From NCBI GenBank assembly GCA_035560415.1, contig DATMZG010000043.1, positions 1 to 27,602 of the forward strand: DNA of 27,602 nt. The letters run 5' to 3'. The translations under genes were made by a program, and so were the position numbers. The notes beneath the pieces are model-generated. The model was not told the DNA's origin. It saw nothing but the letters and a program-made list of their open reading frames with translations, and did no database searches. Positions within the stretch are counted from its first letter, which is position 1, and each line of letters begins with the position of its first letter. This DNA is from DATMXT01 sp035560415 (GTDB lineage: Bacteria; Bacillota; Clostridia; Oscillospirales; Feifaniaceae). Positions 7,842 through 15,931 of the stretch are shown piece after piece.

Positions 7842-9325
7842 GGTTGACCTCCGTTTTTCAGTGAGTTCCACAGGCCCAGGGTGGCGTAGGAGCGCCAGGG
7901 CCGCCAGTCCGAGGCTATGGCAAGAATTTCCTTTGGACTTTTGCCCACGAGCGCCTTTTTGACGCCGTAGTCGGTCTCGAGCATGGCGTCGGGCCAGCCG
8001 AGGGCCCGCATGGCGACATACTGGACGGTCCATGGGCCAAAGCCCGGCAGTTTTAAGAGCTTTTTCATCTGCTCCTCAGGGGCGGCCCCAAGCGACAGGT
8101 CGAGCTCGCCCGATGTCAGCCCCTTTGCGAGGGCCGCAATGGCGCGAGCCCGGACCCCTGTGACGCCCAGGGGGCCGAGGACGTTTTCGGGGGCGTCCCC
8201 CAACCGGCAGATGTCGGCGGAGGACGGGAAGGTGTGGGTGAGGCCGGGGATGGGCGTTTCCAGCGGGGTTCCAAGGGAGGCCGCCACCCGGCCCGCGAGT
8301 GTGCGGGCGGTCGCGACCGTGACCTGCTGGCCGAGAATGGCCCGCACCGCCATTTCAAAGGCGTCAAAACAGCCGGGCACCCGGGTGCCGGGCGCAAAGA
8401 GGCCGGGGCGAATGTCGTTCATACCGGCAAGGCGCTCAAAGATGACGGCGGGGTCGCACCGCAAATCAAAGAGGTGCCGCACGCCGGCCAGCACTTTTGG
8501 CAGGACCGGCAGCAGAGAGGCTGAGGCCGTGACGGCAAGGGCGTGTTTTTTCTCGGCGTGGGAGACCGATATCCACCCGCGGCAAAGGCCCTTTTCGCCC
8601 TGCAGGGAGACGGTGCGGGCGTAGACCCCGTCCGAGACGGACTCGACCCCCGGAATGGCGCGCCCCGCGAGGAAGTCGAGTATGTCCTCCCACCGGTAGG
8701 GCGGCCGGTAGCCGAGATAGAGCGCAACGCCGTCCCGGTTATTGCCTGCGTTTTTCCGCGTCTCTTTTCGCAGGGCCGACGGGGGCATGCGGCACTGCCG
8801 CAAAAAGATGGCGTTAAAGCGCCGAAGGCTGCCAAAACCCGCCGCATAGGCGACATCGGTGACGGGCAGGTCGGTGTCGGTCAGAAGGCTTTTTGCCAGC
8901 AGCAGCCGGTGGGTCTCCCGGTACTTCACCGGCGGCACGCCGTACTCGGCCGCAAAGACCCGCCGCAGATGCCGGCCCGTCACCCAGAGCGCCGCCGCAA
9001 GCTCCTCGACGCCGCCCTCCGGCAGCAGGTCGTCCTCAAGCATCAGGGCGGCCCTGCGGGCGAGGTTTGCCGGCCCGTCGATGGGGGCGAGTCCCGGCGC
9101 GAGTTCCGGCCGGCATTTTAGACAGGGGCGGTAGCCCGCGGCCTGCGCCGCCGCGGCGCTTGTGAAAAATGTGCAGTTTTCCTCCTTTGGGGCCTTTGTG
9201 CGGCAGACCGGCCGGCAATAGATGCCGGTGGAGGATACGCCGACGAAGAGCCGCCCGTCAAACCGGGGGTCGTGGGACATGAAGGCCCTGTAGCAGGCTT
9301 TTTTATCGAGGGGGAGTTTGTCCAT
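7838..9325 (-). CDS. Ada-AlkA fusion: methylphosphotriester transferase/AraC regulator joined to 3-methyladenine DNA glycosylase
   Basis: A 495-residue sensor, activator and repair enzyme in one chain. Residues 1-80 are the Ada zinc domain with Cys37, Cys41, Cys68 and Cys71 (GIYCRPVC, YRPCLKC); Cys37 should accept methyl groups from DNA phosphotriesters and turn the protein into an activator. Residues about 85-190 are an AraC-type double helix-turn-helix (DVAYAAGFGSLRRFNAIF). Residues about 200-495 are AlkA: an N-terminal TBP-like domain, LGQQVTVATA, a helix-hairpin-helix (LPGFGPWT, 426-433) and the catalytic Asp452 in ETDYGVKKA. The ATG follows AAGGAG. It heads an operon with ogt. Autoregulation is expected from the family. 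Confidence 0.94.
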   Translation of the reverse strand: MDKLPLDKKACYRAFMSHDPRFDGRLFVGVSSTGIYCRPVCRTKAPKEENCTFFTSAAAAQAAGYRPCLKCRPELAPGLAPIDGPANLARRAALMLEDDLLPEGGVEELAAALWVTGRHLRRVFAAEYGVPPVKYRETHRLLLAKSLLTDTDLPVTDVAYAAGFGSLRRFNAIFLRQCRMPPSALRKETRKNAGNNRDGVALYLGYRPPYRWEDILDFLAGRAIPGVESVSDGVYARTVSLQGEKGLCRGWISVSHAEKKHALAVTASASLLPVLPKVLAGVRHLFDLRCDPAVIFERLAGMNDIRPGLFAPGTRVPGCFDAFEMAVRAILGQQVTVATARTLAGRVAASLGTPLETPIPGLTHTFPSSADICRLGDAPENVLGPLGVTGVRARAIAALAKGLTSGELDLSLGAAPEEQMKKLLKLPGFGPWTVQYVAMRALGWPDAMLETDYGVKKALVGKSPKEILAIASDWRPWRSYATLGLWNSLKNGGQP

Positions 9326-9366
9326 CTGCTCACTCCTTTGCTGGGGACAATTTCGTTTGCCTTTAC

Positions 9367-9372
9367 AGTATA
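9367..9372 (-). promoter_or_regulatory. Possible -10 element of the ada-alkA/ogt operon
   Basis: On the - strand TATACT lies about 42 bases before the start codon. No good -35 hexamer sits at 16-18 bases upstream (GGTAAA is the nearest), which would suit a promoter that needs an activator such as methylated Ada (inference). Confidence 0.35.
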
Positions 9373-9413
9373 GCAGGTTTTTCGAAGTTTACCGGCCGTT
9401 TTCGGACATGATG

Positions 9414-9451
9414 TTAAAATAAGGCGGCGTCCGGTTTTTCCGGACGCCGCC
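9414..9451 (-). terminator. Terminator of the hisS-aspS-trmL unit
   Basis: A perfect 12-base stem (9423-9434 with 9440-9451, GGCGGCGTCCGG and its complement) around a five-base loop. Read on the - strand it is followed by TTATTTT. It lies just after trmL. Confidence 0.9.
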
Positions 9452-9461
9452 TGACGTTTGC

Positions 9462-9962
9462 TTATTTCCCGTGAAGGTGGCCGACCGCCTCAAGCCCCGG
9501 GTAGTCATGTTTTCGCATGGCCTCGTAGAGGGCGACTGCGACAGAGTTCGACAAATTCAGACTTCTCGCCCCGCCGACCATGGGAATGCGCAGCGTGTGG
9601 TCATAATTTGCGGCCAGCAGCTCCTCCGACAGACCCCTTGTCTCGGGCCCGAAGACGAGATAGGCCCCTCTCGGGTAGTCGACGTCGGAGTGGCGCATAG
9701 CACCTTTTGTCGAAAAATAGTAGAACTCACCCTTATTTTGTGCAAAAAAGTTCTCGGTGCTGTCGTACATGAAGATGGGGAGCAGATGCCAGTAGTCGAG
9801 CCCCGCCCGTTTTAACTTCGCGTCGTCGAGCTTAAAGCCCATGGGACCGACGAGGTGCAGCGCGCAGCCGGTGGCGGCGCAGGTGCGGGCGATGTTGCCT
9901 GTGTTGGGCGGAATTTCCGGCTCGATTAAGACGATGTGAAACGGGTAGTCCGCCCTGTCCAC
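9462..9962 (-). CDS. trmL: tRNA (cytidine/uridine-34 2'-O)-methyltransferase TrmL (SPOUT family)
   Basis: It methylates the ribose of the wobble nucleotide in certain leucine tRNAs. The 166-residue, single-domain protein has the family pattern: IVLIEPEIPPNTGNIART near the N-terminus, LVFGPETRGL in the middle and the C-terminal trefoil-knot segment RIPMVGGARSLNLSNSVAVALYE. The start is GTG two bases after the aspS stop, with a GAGG site inside the aspS end, and the usual family N-terminus fits this start. It is the last gene of a translation-related run after hisS and aspS and is closed by a strong terminator. Confidence 0.93.
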   Translation of the reverse strand: MDRADYPFHIVLIEPEIPPNTGNIARTCAATGCALHLVGPMGFKLDDAKLKRAGLDYWHLLPIFMYDSTENFFAQNKGEFYYFSTKGAMRHSDVDYPRGAYLVFGPETRGLSEELLAANYDHTLRIPMVGGARSLNLSNSVAVALYEAMRKHDYPGLEAVGHLHGK

Positions 9963-9964
9963 CG

Positions 9965-11752
9965 TCAGTCTTCCTCTTTCCTAGTGAGGGCGATGGAGAG
10001 CTCGTCGAGCTGCACGTCATCGACAAAGTCGGGCGCGCCGCTCATGAGCTCGGAGGCGTTTTGCACCTTGGGGAAGGCGATGACGTCCCGGATGTTGCCG
10101 CACCCGGCCAGCAGCATCACGAGCCGGTCGAGCCCGAAGGCGAGGCCGCCGTGCGGCGGCGCGCCGTACTCAAAGGCGTCCATGAGAAAGCCAAAGCGGG
10201 CTTTGGCCTGCTCCTTTGTGAATCCGAGCAGCGAGAACATGCGGGACTGCAGCTCCGAATTGTAAATACGGATTGAGCCACCGCCGATCTCATAGCCGTT
10301 TAAGACGATGTCGTAGGCCTTTGCCCGGACCTTGCCGGGGTCGGTATCCAGCAGCGGCAGGTCCTCGTCCATCGGGGAGGTGAAGGGGTGGTGCATGGCG
10401 ACAAAGCGGCCGGCCTCCTCATCGAATTCCAGCAGCGGGAACTCGGTGACCCAGAGGAATTTGTAGAGCGACTTGTCGATGAGGTCAAGCCGGCGGGCGA
10501 CTTCGCCGCGCAGGGCGCCCAGCGAATCGAAGACGACTTTGTCGGCATCGGCCACAATGAGGACGACGTCGCCCTTTTCGGCCTTTGCCGCGACAAGGAG
10601 AGCAGAAAGCTCCTCCGGCTTCAGGAATTTGGCAAAGGATGAGGTCATCTCCTCGCCCATGCGCACCCACGCGAGGCCCTTGGCCCTGTAGGTCTTGACG
10701 TATTCGGCTAAGGCGTCTATCTCCTTGCGGGAGAGCTTATCGAATCCGCCCTTGACCGTGATGCACCGCACGCTGCCGCCCGCCTCTATGGCGCCCGCGA
10801 AGACCTTGAACTCGCAGCCTTTGAGTGTGTCCGTCAGGTCGGTCAGCTCCAGCCCGAAGCGCAGGTCCGGCTTATCCGAGCCAAAGCGCTCCATGGCCTC
10901 TTTATAGGTCAGGCGCATAAAAGGCATCTCAATGTCGAGGCCGAGAATGTCCTTCCAGACCTTTTTTAACAGCCCCTCATTGACGGCAATGATGTCGTCC
11001 CGGTCGACAAAGGACATCTCGAGGTCGATTTGGGTGAAGTCGGGCTGCCGGTCTGCGCGCAGGTCCTCGTCTCTGAAGCAGCGGGCGATCTGGATGTAGC
11101 GGTCAAAGCCCGACACCATCAGAATCTGCTTGTACTGCTGCGGAGACTGGGGCAGCGCGTAGAATTTTCCGGGGTGGACGCGGGAGGGCACAAGGTAGTC
11201 GCGCGCGCCCTCGGGTGTCGACTTCATGAGGACCGGGGTCTCGATTTCAATAAAGCCCTCGTCGGCGAAGTAGTCGCGCACCGACTTGTAAGTCTTGCTT
11301 CGAAGCAGGATATTTTTGGCGAGGTCGGGCCGGCGCAGGTCGAGATAGCGGTACTTGAGCCGCAGCTCCTCGTTGACGCTCGTGTTTTCGACAATCTCAA
11401 AGGGCGGGGTCTTGGCGGTGTTCAAAATGCGCAGCTCGTTTGCGAGGAGCTCGACAGCCCCTGTCGGCATGCGGTCGTTGACGGCGGCCTCGCCCCTCGG
11501 GCGGATGACGCCCTTGACGGCGAGGACGTACTCGCCGCGCACCGGGAAGGCCTTGTCGAACAGGGCCTTGTCAACCGACTCGTCAAAAGTGCACTGGAGC
11601 AGCCCCGTGCGGTCACGCAGGTCGATGAAGAGCAGGCCGCCCAGATTGCGCACTTTTTGCACCCAGCCGAAAACCGTGGCTTCGCTGCCAATGTCGGCGG
11701 CGCGAAACTCACCGCAGTATTTTGTTCTCTTTAAGCCCTGTACCGTTTCCAT
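9965..11752 (-). CDS. aspS: Aspartyl-tRNA synthetase
   Basis: A class II synthetase that charges tRNA(Asp). At 595 residues it is the bacterial type: N-terminal anticodon-binding OB fold (about 1-110, VFGWVQKVRNLGGLLFIDLR), catalytic core with motif 2 FRDEDLRADRQPDFTQID (226-243), an inserted GAD domain (about residues 300-420) and motif 3 GLAFGLDRLVMLLAG near the C-terminus. Whether it also charges tRNA(Asn) cannot be told from this window; that depends on whether the genome has AsnRS or GatCAB. The start is ATG, three bases beyond the hisS stop. The hisS-aspS order is common in Firmicutes. Confidence 0.97.
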   Translation of the reverse strand: METVQGLKRTKYCGEFRAADIGSEATVFGWVQKVRNLGGLLFIDLRDRTGLLQCTFDESVDKALFDKAFPVRGEYVLAVKGVIRPRGEAAVNDRMPTGAVELLANELRILNTAKTPPFEIVENTSVNEELRLKYRYLDLRRPDLAKNILLRSKTYKSVRDYFADEGFIEIETPVLMKSTPEGARDYLVPSRVHPGKFYALPQSPQQYKQILMVSGFDRYIQIARCFRDEDLRADRQPDFTQIDLEMSFVDRDDIIAVNEGLLKKVWKDILGLDIEMPFMRLTYKEAMERFGSDKPDLRFGLELTDLTDTLKGCEFKVFAGAIEAGGSVRCITVKGGFDKLSRKEIDALAEYVKTYRAKGLAWVRMGEEMTSSFAKFLKPEELSALLVAAKAEKGDVVLIVADADKVVFDSLGALRGEVARRLDLIDKSLYKFLWVTEFPLLEFDEEAGRFVAMHHPFTSPMDEDLPLLDTDPGKVRAKAYDIVLNGYEIGGGSIRIYNSELQSRMFSLLGFTKEQAKARFGFLMDAFEYGAPPHGGLAFGLDRLVMLLAGCGNIRDVIAFPKVQNASELMSGAPDFVDDVQLDELSIALTRKEED

Positions 11753-11755
11753 CTC

Positions 11756-13036
11756 TTATAAACACTCCTTCAGCCCTGCCGCAAAATTGTCGAGCGCAAG
11801 TTCAAATCCGCCCTCGCCCTGCATGTCCCGCACCTGCACGGCGCCCTTTGCGAGTTCATCGGGCCCGATGATGGCGGCGTAGCGGGCGCCGAGCTTGTCG
11901 GCGTATTTCATCTGGGCCTTCACCGAGCGCCCCATGAGGTCGCGCTCGACTGAAACGCCGGCGGCGCGAAGTTCGGACGCGAGCTTGGTCAAAAAGACGT
12001 CGGTGGCCCCGTCGTCCGAGGCGGCGCCGAGGTAAATCGTGACGGGGGCCGGGGCCGGGAACTTAAAGCCGGCGGCTTCAAGGGTCAGCAGCAGGCGCTC
12101 GAGCCCCAGTCCAAAGCCGATGCCGGACAGCGCATCTCCCCCCAGCTCCTCAATGAGGCCGTCGTACCGGCCGCCGCCGCAGACCGTGCCTTGCGCGCCG
12201 ATTGTGGAGGTGACAAATTCAAAGACGGTGCCGCGGTAGTAGTCGAGCCCCCGCACAATGGTCGGGTCGACGACAAAGGGGATGCCAAGGGCTTTTAAGC
12301 TCTCCTGGAGGGCCGCGAAGTGGGCGGCGCAGTCGTCGCACAGATTGTCGGTGACAAAGGGGGCGTCTTTTGCGATGCCCTGACAGATTTCGCTCTTGCA
12401 GTCAAAGACCCGCATGGGGTTGCGGTACATGCGCTCTTTACAGGTCGGGCAGAGCTCCGACTTGTGCCCTTCGAGGTAGGCGACAAGCTTCTCGCGGTAG
12501 GTCTTGCGGCAGTTGGGGCAGCCGATGGAGTTGAGCCGCAGAGTCAGGGTGTCCGCCAGCCCGAAGCGGCGGAAAGTCTCGTAGCCGATCATGATGATCT
12601 CGGCGTCGGCCGCGGCCGAGCCCGCCCCGAACTGCTCGACTCCGAACTGGTGGAACTCGCGCAGGCGGCCGGCCTGCGGCTGCTCGTACCGGTAGCAGGA
12701 GAGGTTGTAGTAAAAGAGCTTGACCGGAAGCGCTCCGGCGTAGAGGCTGTTTTGCAGCAGCGCCCGCACGACGGGGGAAGTGCCCTCCGGGCGCAGCGTG
12801 ATGGAGCGGCCCCCCTTGTCCTCGAAGGTGTACATCTCTTTTTGCACGATGTCGGTCGCGTCGCCCACGCCGCGCTCAAAGAGCTCGGTGTGCTCAAAGA
12901 CCGGCGTGCGGATTTCCCTGTAGTTGAAGTCCCGGCAGACCGACCGGATGACGCTTTCGATGTAGTCCCACTTGTAGACCTCGTCGGGGAGCACGTCCCT
13001 TGTACCCTTCGGAATTCTTGTCAGAAGCTGCGCCAC
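11756..13036 (-). CDS. hisS: Histidyl-tRNA synthetase
   Basis: A class II synthetase that charges tRNA(His). The 426-residue protein has RIPKGTRDVLPDE at the N-terminus, motif 2 TLRPEGTSPVVRA (80-92), the HisA motif GLDYYRGTVFEF, motif 3 GFGLGLERLLL and the C-terminal anticodon domain. The insertion region carries four Cys pairs or near-pairs (Cys173/176, 196/199, 213/218, 233/236), a possible zinc-binding region also seen in other Firmicutes. The start is GTG with AGGGGGA upstream. I looked for a T-box leader: the gap to the previous gene is only 112 bases and shows none. Confidence 0.97.
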   Translation of the reverse strand: MAQLLTRIPKGTRDVLPDEVYKWDYIESVIRSVCRDFNYREIRTPVFEHTELFERGVGDATDIVQKEMYTFEDKGGRSITLRPEGTSPVVRALLQNSLYAGALPVKLFYYNLSCYRYEQPQAGRLREFHQFGVEQFGAGSAAADAEIIMIGYETFRRFGLADTLTLRLNSIGCPNCRKTYREKLVAYLEGHKSELCPTCKERMYRNPMRVFDCKSEICQGIAKDAPFVTDNLCDDCAAHFAALQESLKALGIPFVVDPTIVRGLDYYRGTVFEFVTSTIGAQGTVCGGGRYDGLIEELGGDALSGIGFGLGLERLLLTLEAAGFKFPAPAPVTIYLGAASDDGATDVFLTKLASELRAAGVSVERDLMGRSVKAQMKYADKLGARYAAIIGPDELAKGAVQVRDMQGEGGFELALDNFAAGLKECL

Positions 13037-13080
13037 GTTATATTCCCCCTGATTACTAAGTCGTTATCTGTGTCCCGCGA

Positions 13081-13120
13081 GTTAAAAACCGCACAGCGGC
13101 GCCGGCGGCAAAAGCCGCCC
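13081..13120 (-). terminator. Possible terminator after mgsA
   Basis: On the - strand GGCGGC-TTTT-GCCGCC is followed by a short CCGC-TGT-GCGG hairpin and TTTTTAAC. The stem nearest the T-run is only four base pairs, so efficiency is doubtful. Confidence 0.4.
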
Positions 13121-13148
13121 GCGCACTTTTGTCTGCAGGCTCAATATG

Positions 13149-13550
13149 TTATTTCGGATTGACAATGTCGCGCCAGGCCAGGTCTCCGCGGGCAAGGCCC
13201 TGAATGAGCACTTCGGCCGTCGCAACGTTTGTGGCGACCGGGATGTTGTGCACGTCGCAGAGCCGCAGCAGCGCCTGCACGTCGGGCTCATGGGGCTGCG
13301 AGGTCAGCGGGTCTCTGAAAAAGAGCAGCAGGTCGAGCTCGTTGTAGGCGATTTTGGCGCCGATCTGCTGGTCTCCGCCCTGCGGCCCCGACAAGAACCT
13401 TGTGATGGAGAGCCCCGTCGCCTCAGCCACGAGCCGGCCGGTCGTTCCGGTCGCGAACAGGACGTGCTTTGAAAGCACGCCGCAGTAGGCGATGCAAAAC
13501 TGAATCATGAGCTCCTTTTTCTTGTCGTGGGCGATGATGCCGATGTTCAT
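13149..13550 (-). CDS. mgsA: Methylglyoxal synthase
   Basis: It converts dihydroxyacetone phosphate to methylglyoxal and phosphate, a bypass that frees phosphate when triose phosphates pile up. The 133-residue protein is near the usual size. Visible family residues are His8 and Lys10 in IAHDKKK, ATGTTG (33-38), SGPQGGDQQIG (54-64, with catalytic Asp60), FFRDPL (77-82), PHEPDV (86-91) and NIPVATN (102-108). The ATG follows AGGAGGG. It is downstream of the minD-like gene with a 59-base gap and is probably co-transcribed. A minD-mgsA neighbourhood is known in other Clostridia. Confidence 0.95.
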   Translation of the reverse strand: MNIGIIAHDKKKELMIQFCIAYCGVLSKHVLFATGTTGRLVAEATGLSITRFLSGPQGGDQQIGAKIAYNELDLLLFFRDPLTSQPHEPDVQALLRLCDVHNIPVATNVATAEVLIQGLARGDLAWRDIVNPK

Positions 13551-13609
13551 GGACTGTGTCCCTCCTGTATTCGTTCCAAAAATTGTCGTTATTGTGGGCC
13601 TGTCCCGGT

Positions 13610-14350
13610 TTACCAGAACTCGGGCAGCGGCACTCTGCGGCCCTCGAGCCTTTTGGCCGTGTCGGACAGGGAGCGCCCGGCCTGTGAGCGCCGGTCCGAA
13701 ACGACCGGAATGCCGGCGTTTTGCAGCGGCGTGACCCGGTCGTCCTCCGGCAGGACGCCTAAGAGCTGCGCGCCGACCCGGTCGATGATGGTGTCGATGT
13801 CGGGCGAAGCGCCGTACAGAATGTGTACGGGGCGCACCCGGTTGACGACAAGCCGCGGCGTGCAGGTGCGGGGCAGCAGCGCCGCCACCCGCTCGGCGTC
13901 CCGCACGGCAGTCCGGTCGGGGGTTGTGACGATGACGGCCATGTTTGCGGCCGACACCACGTGGCGGAAATAGGGGCCGACGCCGGCCGGACAGTCGACG
14001 AAGACATAGTCGTAGTCGGCCGCCATCGAGGAGAGCAGCGCCTCAAGCCCCGCGAGCCGCGCCGGCTCCTCGGCCTGCGGCGAGACCGACAGCTCCATGA
14101 ACCAGAGGCTGCGGTTGCCCCAGGGGCGCACCGCAGCCGAGCAGGCGTCGGTCCAGCCGTTCAAAACGTCGGTGAGCCCCTGCACCGGCGGGGAGATGCC
14201 GAGCGTGAGGTCGATGTTGCCGAGCTCAAAATCCCCGTCGAGCAGCAGCACCGACCGGCCCATTCCCGAGAGTGCGCAGGCAAGGCCGCCGGCGACCGTC
14301 GTCTTGCCGACGCCGCCCTTGCCGGACACCACCGCAATGAGCTTGCCCAT
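13610..14350 (-). CDS. MinD/ParA-family ATPase lacking the C-terminal membrane helix
   Basis: A deviant-Walker ATPase of 246 residues: KGGVGKTT (11-18), LLLDGDFELGNIDL (switch I region, about 35-48), FVDCPAGVG (Walker B region, near 118-126) and VNRVRP (nucleotide base recognition). MinD normally recruits MinC to the membrane to position the division septum, using an amphipathic helix at its C-terminus. Here the chain stops after GRRVPLPEFW, just where the linker to that helix should start, and the bases after the stop do not encode one in any nearby frame that I can see. No minC or minE is in the window. It may be a MinD-like protein with another cargo. The ATG follows AAGGGGG. Confidence 0.85.
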   Translation of the reverse strand: MGKLIAVVSGKGGVGKTTVAGGLACALSGMGRSVLLLDGDFELGNIDLTLGISPPVQGLTDVLNGWTDACSAAVRPWGNRSLWFMELSVSPQAEEPARLAGLEALLSSMAADYDYVFVDCPAGVGPYFRHVVSAANMAVIVTTPDRTAVRDAERVAALLPRTCTPRLVVNRVRPVHILYGASPDIDTIIDRVGAQLLGVLPEDDRVTPLQNAGIPVVSDRRSQAGRSLSDTAKRLEGRRVPLPEFW

Positions 14351-14378
14351 GCCTTCACACCCCCTTTTCTATTAGAAT

Positions 14379-14408
14379 ATATTACCACACTCCAAAGGGA
14401 AAAGTAAA
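14379..14408 (-). promoter_or_regulatory. Probable sigma-A promoter of minD-mgsA
   Basis: On the - strand TTTACT (14403-14408), an 18-base spacer and TAATAT (14379-14384) lie about 29 bases before the start codon, in an AT-rich stretch. Confidence 0.5.
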
Positions 14409-14458
14409 GACAGGCCGCACATATGGGGAACTTTGGCGATTTATGGGGTCGGGCACAT

Positions 14459-14484
14459 AAAAAAGCCGGACGCCGCCGTCCGGC
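14459..14484 (-). terminator. Terminator of the ger operon
   Basis: A perfect eight-base stem, GCCGGACG (14465-14472) with CGTCCGGC (14477-14484), loop of four. On the - strand six T follow (14459-14464). It lies about 70 bases after the last ger gene. Confidence 0.85.
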
Positions 14485-14551
14485 CGGGAATTTATCTATT
14501 GCAAAAAAGCCGGCCCGTCGGCAGGATTTTGCAAACACTTTGGCCGCTCCG

Positions 14552-15664
14552 CTATCTGCGCACGAGGGTGACACGGGAGGTCCCCTTTTTGTTTTTGCGG
14601 TGGGCCACTTCCGACTTCAGCCAGAGCACCCCCGGAATGACAACCGTGAAGGGGATGACGTAAAACCGGTAGGCCTCGACAAAGTCGACGAGTTCAAACA
14701 TGTTGGAAAAGACCGTGACGCTGAGCGCCGTTGAGACAAGGCAGGCCGGCACCATGAGGCTCGGGGGGCCCTCTTTTTTCTTGAAGAGCTTTGCCGCGCC
14801 GACGGCCGCCACCCGCAGGCAGACGGCCGCCTTTGTGATACCCAGCACAATGAGGTTGAAGGCGATGAGGCTCTCAATGTGCTCTACAAAAGTGCCGGGG
14901 TTGATGACTCTCGCCGTGATGTAGCTCGGAAAGAGGGAGACCCCCGTCATCTCCCGGCCGAGCACGAGGACGTTGCGGGTTAAGGCCACAAAGAGCAGCC
15001 CCGTTCCAAGCAGTGCGCCTACGGCGTAGGCCTTATAGGGGGTGTCGCCCTGTTTCAGGGAGTCGAAGGAGATGAGAATGAGGACGGTTTCGGCGTAGGA
15101 GATGGCCCCCATCGTGGCGGCGGCGCTGAAAATCTCGTTAAACCCGTGCTCCATGACGGGCTTTAAATTGTCAAAGGAGATGGCGGGGATGGAGAGCGCA
15201 ATCGTGACAAAGAGGTTGACCATGATGACCGACACGGCGATGATGGCCCACCGGCCCAGCAGGTTGTCGTTTTCGCCCGACAGATACCCCGCCACCGCGA
15301 TGATGCCCATGATGACAAAGACCTTGGGTGTGCGCTCCAGCGAGATGGTGACGACAAACTCGGCGAAGTTGCGGGTGACGAGGGCCGTGACATGTAGCGC
15401 GTACCAGATGAAGGCGAGATAAAACACCTTGCGCCAAAAAGGGCCTGTCCGCATTGAAATGATGTCGTAGAGCCCCAGTCCCGGATTGAGCGCGGCAATT
15501 CGCGCGTACATGAGCATGAGCGGGAGCCCGAGCAAAAGCGAGAGGGGCACGGCGAGCCAGATGTCCTGCGCGATGCCGGAAAAGCCGGCGATGAGGGTGG
15601 TCGCAAGCGACGCCAGCGCAATGACGCAGCCGACGTTGCGGGCCGAAATCTCGCCTTTTTTCAT
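14552..15664 (-). CDS. Spore germination permease, GerAB/GerKB type
   Basis: The B subunit of a germinant receptor in the spore inner membrane, related to amino-acid permeases, and the part that binds the germinant in well-studied receptors. The 370-residue protein is almost entirely hydrophobic, with about ten membrane segments. The N-terminal MKKGEISARNVGCVIALASLA and the LGLYDIISMRTGPFWRK loop are typical of the family. I chose the ATG at 15664 because AGGAGGTGA (15672-15680) precedes it; an in-frame TTG at 15694 would overlap the upstream gene. It is last in the operon, whereas most known operons place B second. The germinant cannot be inferred. Confidence 0.9.
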   Translation of the reverse strand: MKKGEISARNVGCVIALASLATTLIAGFSGIAQDIWLAVPLSLLLGLPLMLMYARIAALNPGLGLYDIISMRTGPFWRKVFYLAFIWYALHVTALVTRNFAEFVVTISLERTPKVFVIMGIIAVAGYLSGENDNLLGRWAIIAVSVIMVNLFVTIALSIPAISFDNLKPVMEHGFNEIFSAAATMGAISYAETVLILISFDSLKQGDTPYKAYAVGALLGTGLLFVALTRNVLVLGREMTGVSLFPSYITARVINPGTFVEHIESLIAFNLIVLGITKAAVCLRVAAVGAAKLFKKKEGPPSLMVPACLVSTALSVTVFSNMFELVDFVEAYRFYVIPFTVVIPGVLWLKSEVAHRKNKKGTSRVTLVRR

Positions 15665-15683
15665 GCGCCAGTCACCTCCTCTC

Positions 15684-15917
15684 TCATTTGACAAGCCCTA
15701 AGGCCCTTGCGGCTTCGAGCACAAGCTGGGAAGGCCCGTAGAGCACAACCCCCCGGCTATGGAGTATGAGCACAAGGTAGCTTGCGGCGTAGCAGACGAC
15801 AAAAAACCATTTTAAGGCCGCGCTTGCGCGCTTGAAGGCCGCCCGTAAGTCGACGGCGGCGAGAAAGAGGTAAATTGCCGTGATGATGCCGGCTGTGACC
15901 GCCAGGGTGTTTGGCAT
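15684..15917 (-). CDS. Small two-helix membrane protein, likely D-type germinant-receptor subunit
   Basis: A 77-residue protein with two hydrophobic helices (about residues 5-20 and 33-52) joined by a basic loop (RAAFKRASAALK). Many Bacillus germinant-receptor operons carry a small extra gene for a two-helix D protein that tunes receptor function; the size, topology and place inside this operon fit, although sequence similarity cannot be tested here. The ATG follows GGGAGG closely. It lies 14 bases after the gerC-type stop and 19 bases before the permease start, so the whole set is one transcript. Genes this short are often missed. Confidence 0.75.
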   Translation of the reverse strand: MPNTLAVTAGIITAIYLFLAAVDLRAAFKRASAALKWFFVVCYAASYLVLILHSRGVVLYGPSQLVLEAARALGLVK

Positions 15918-15931
15918 ATTGTCGCGCCTCC

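Noticed and set aside
13037..13148. T-box leader before hisS
   Set aside because: Only 112 bases, part of them a possible mgsA terminator; no specifier loop or T-box core sequence is seen.
12320..13162. Long + strand frame opposite hisS
   Set aside because: Antisense to a clear synthetase gene; rich in Val, Ala, Gly and Arg as expected for a shadow frame.
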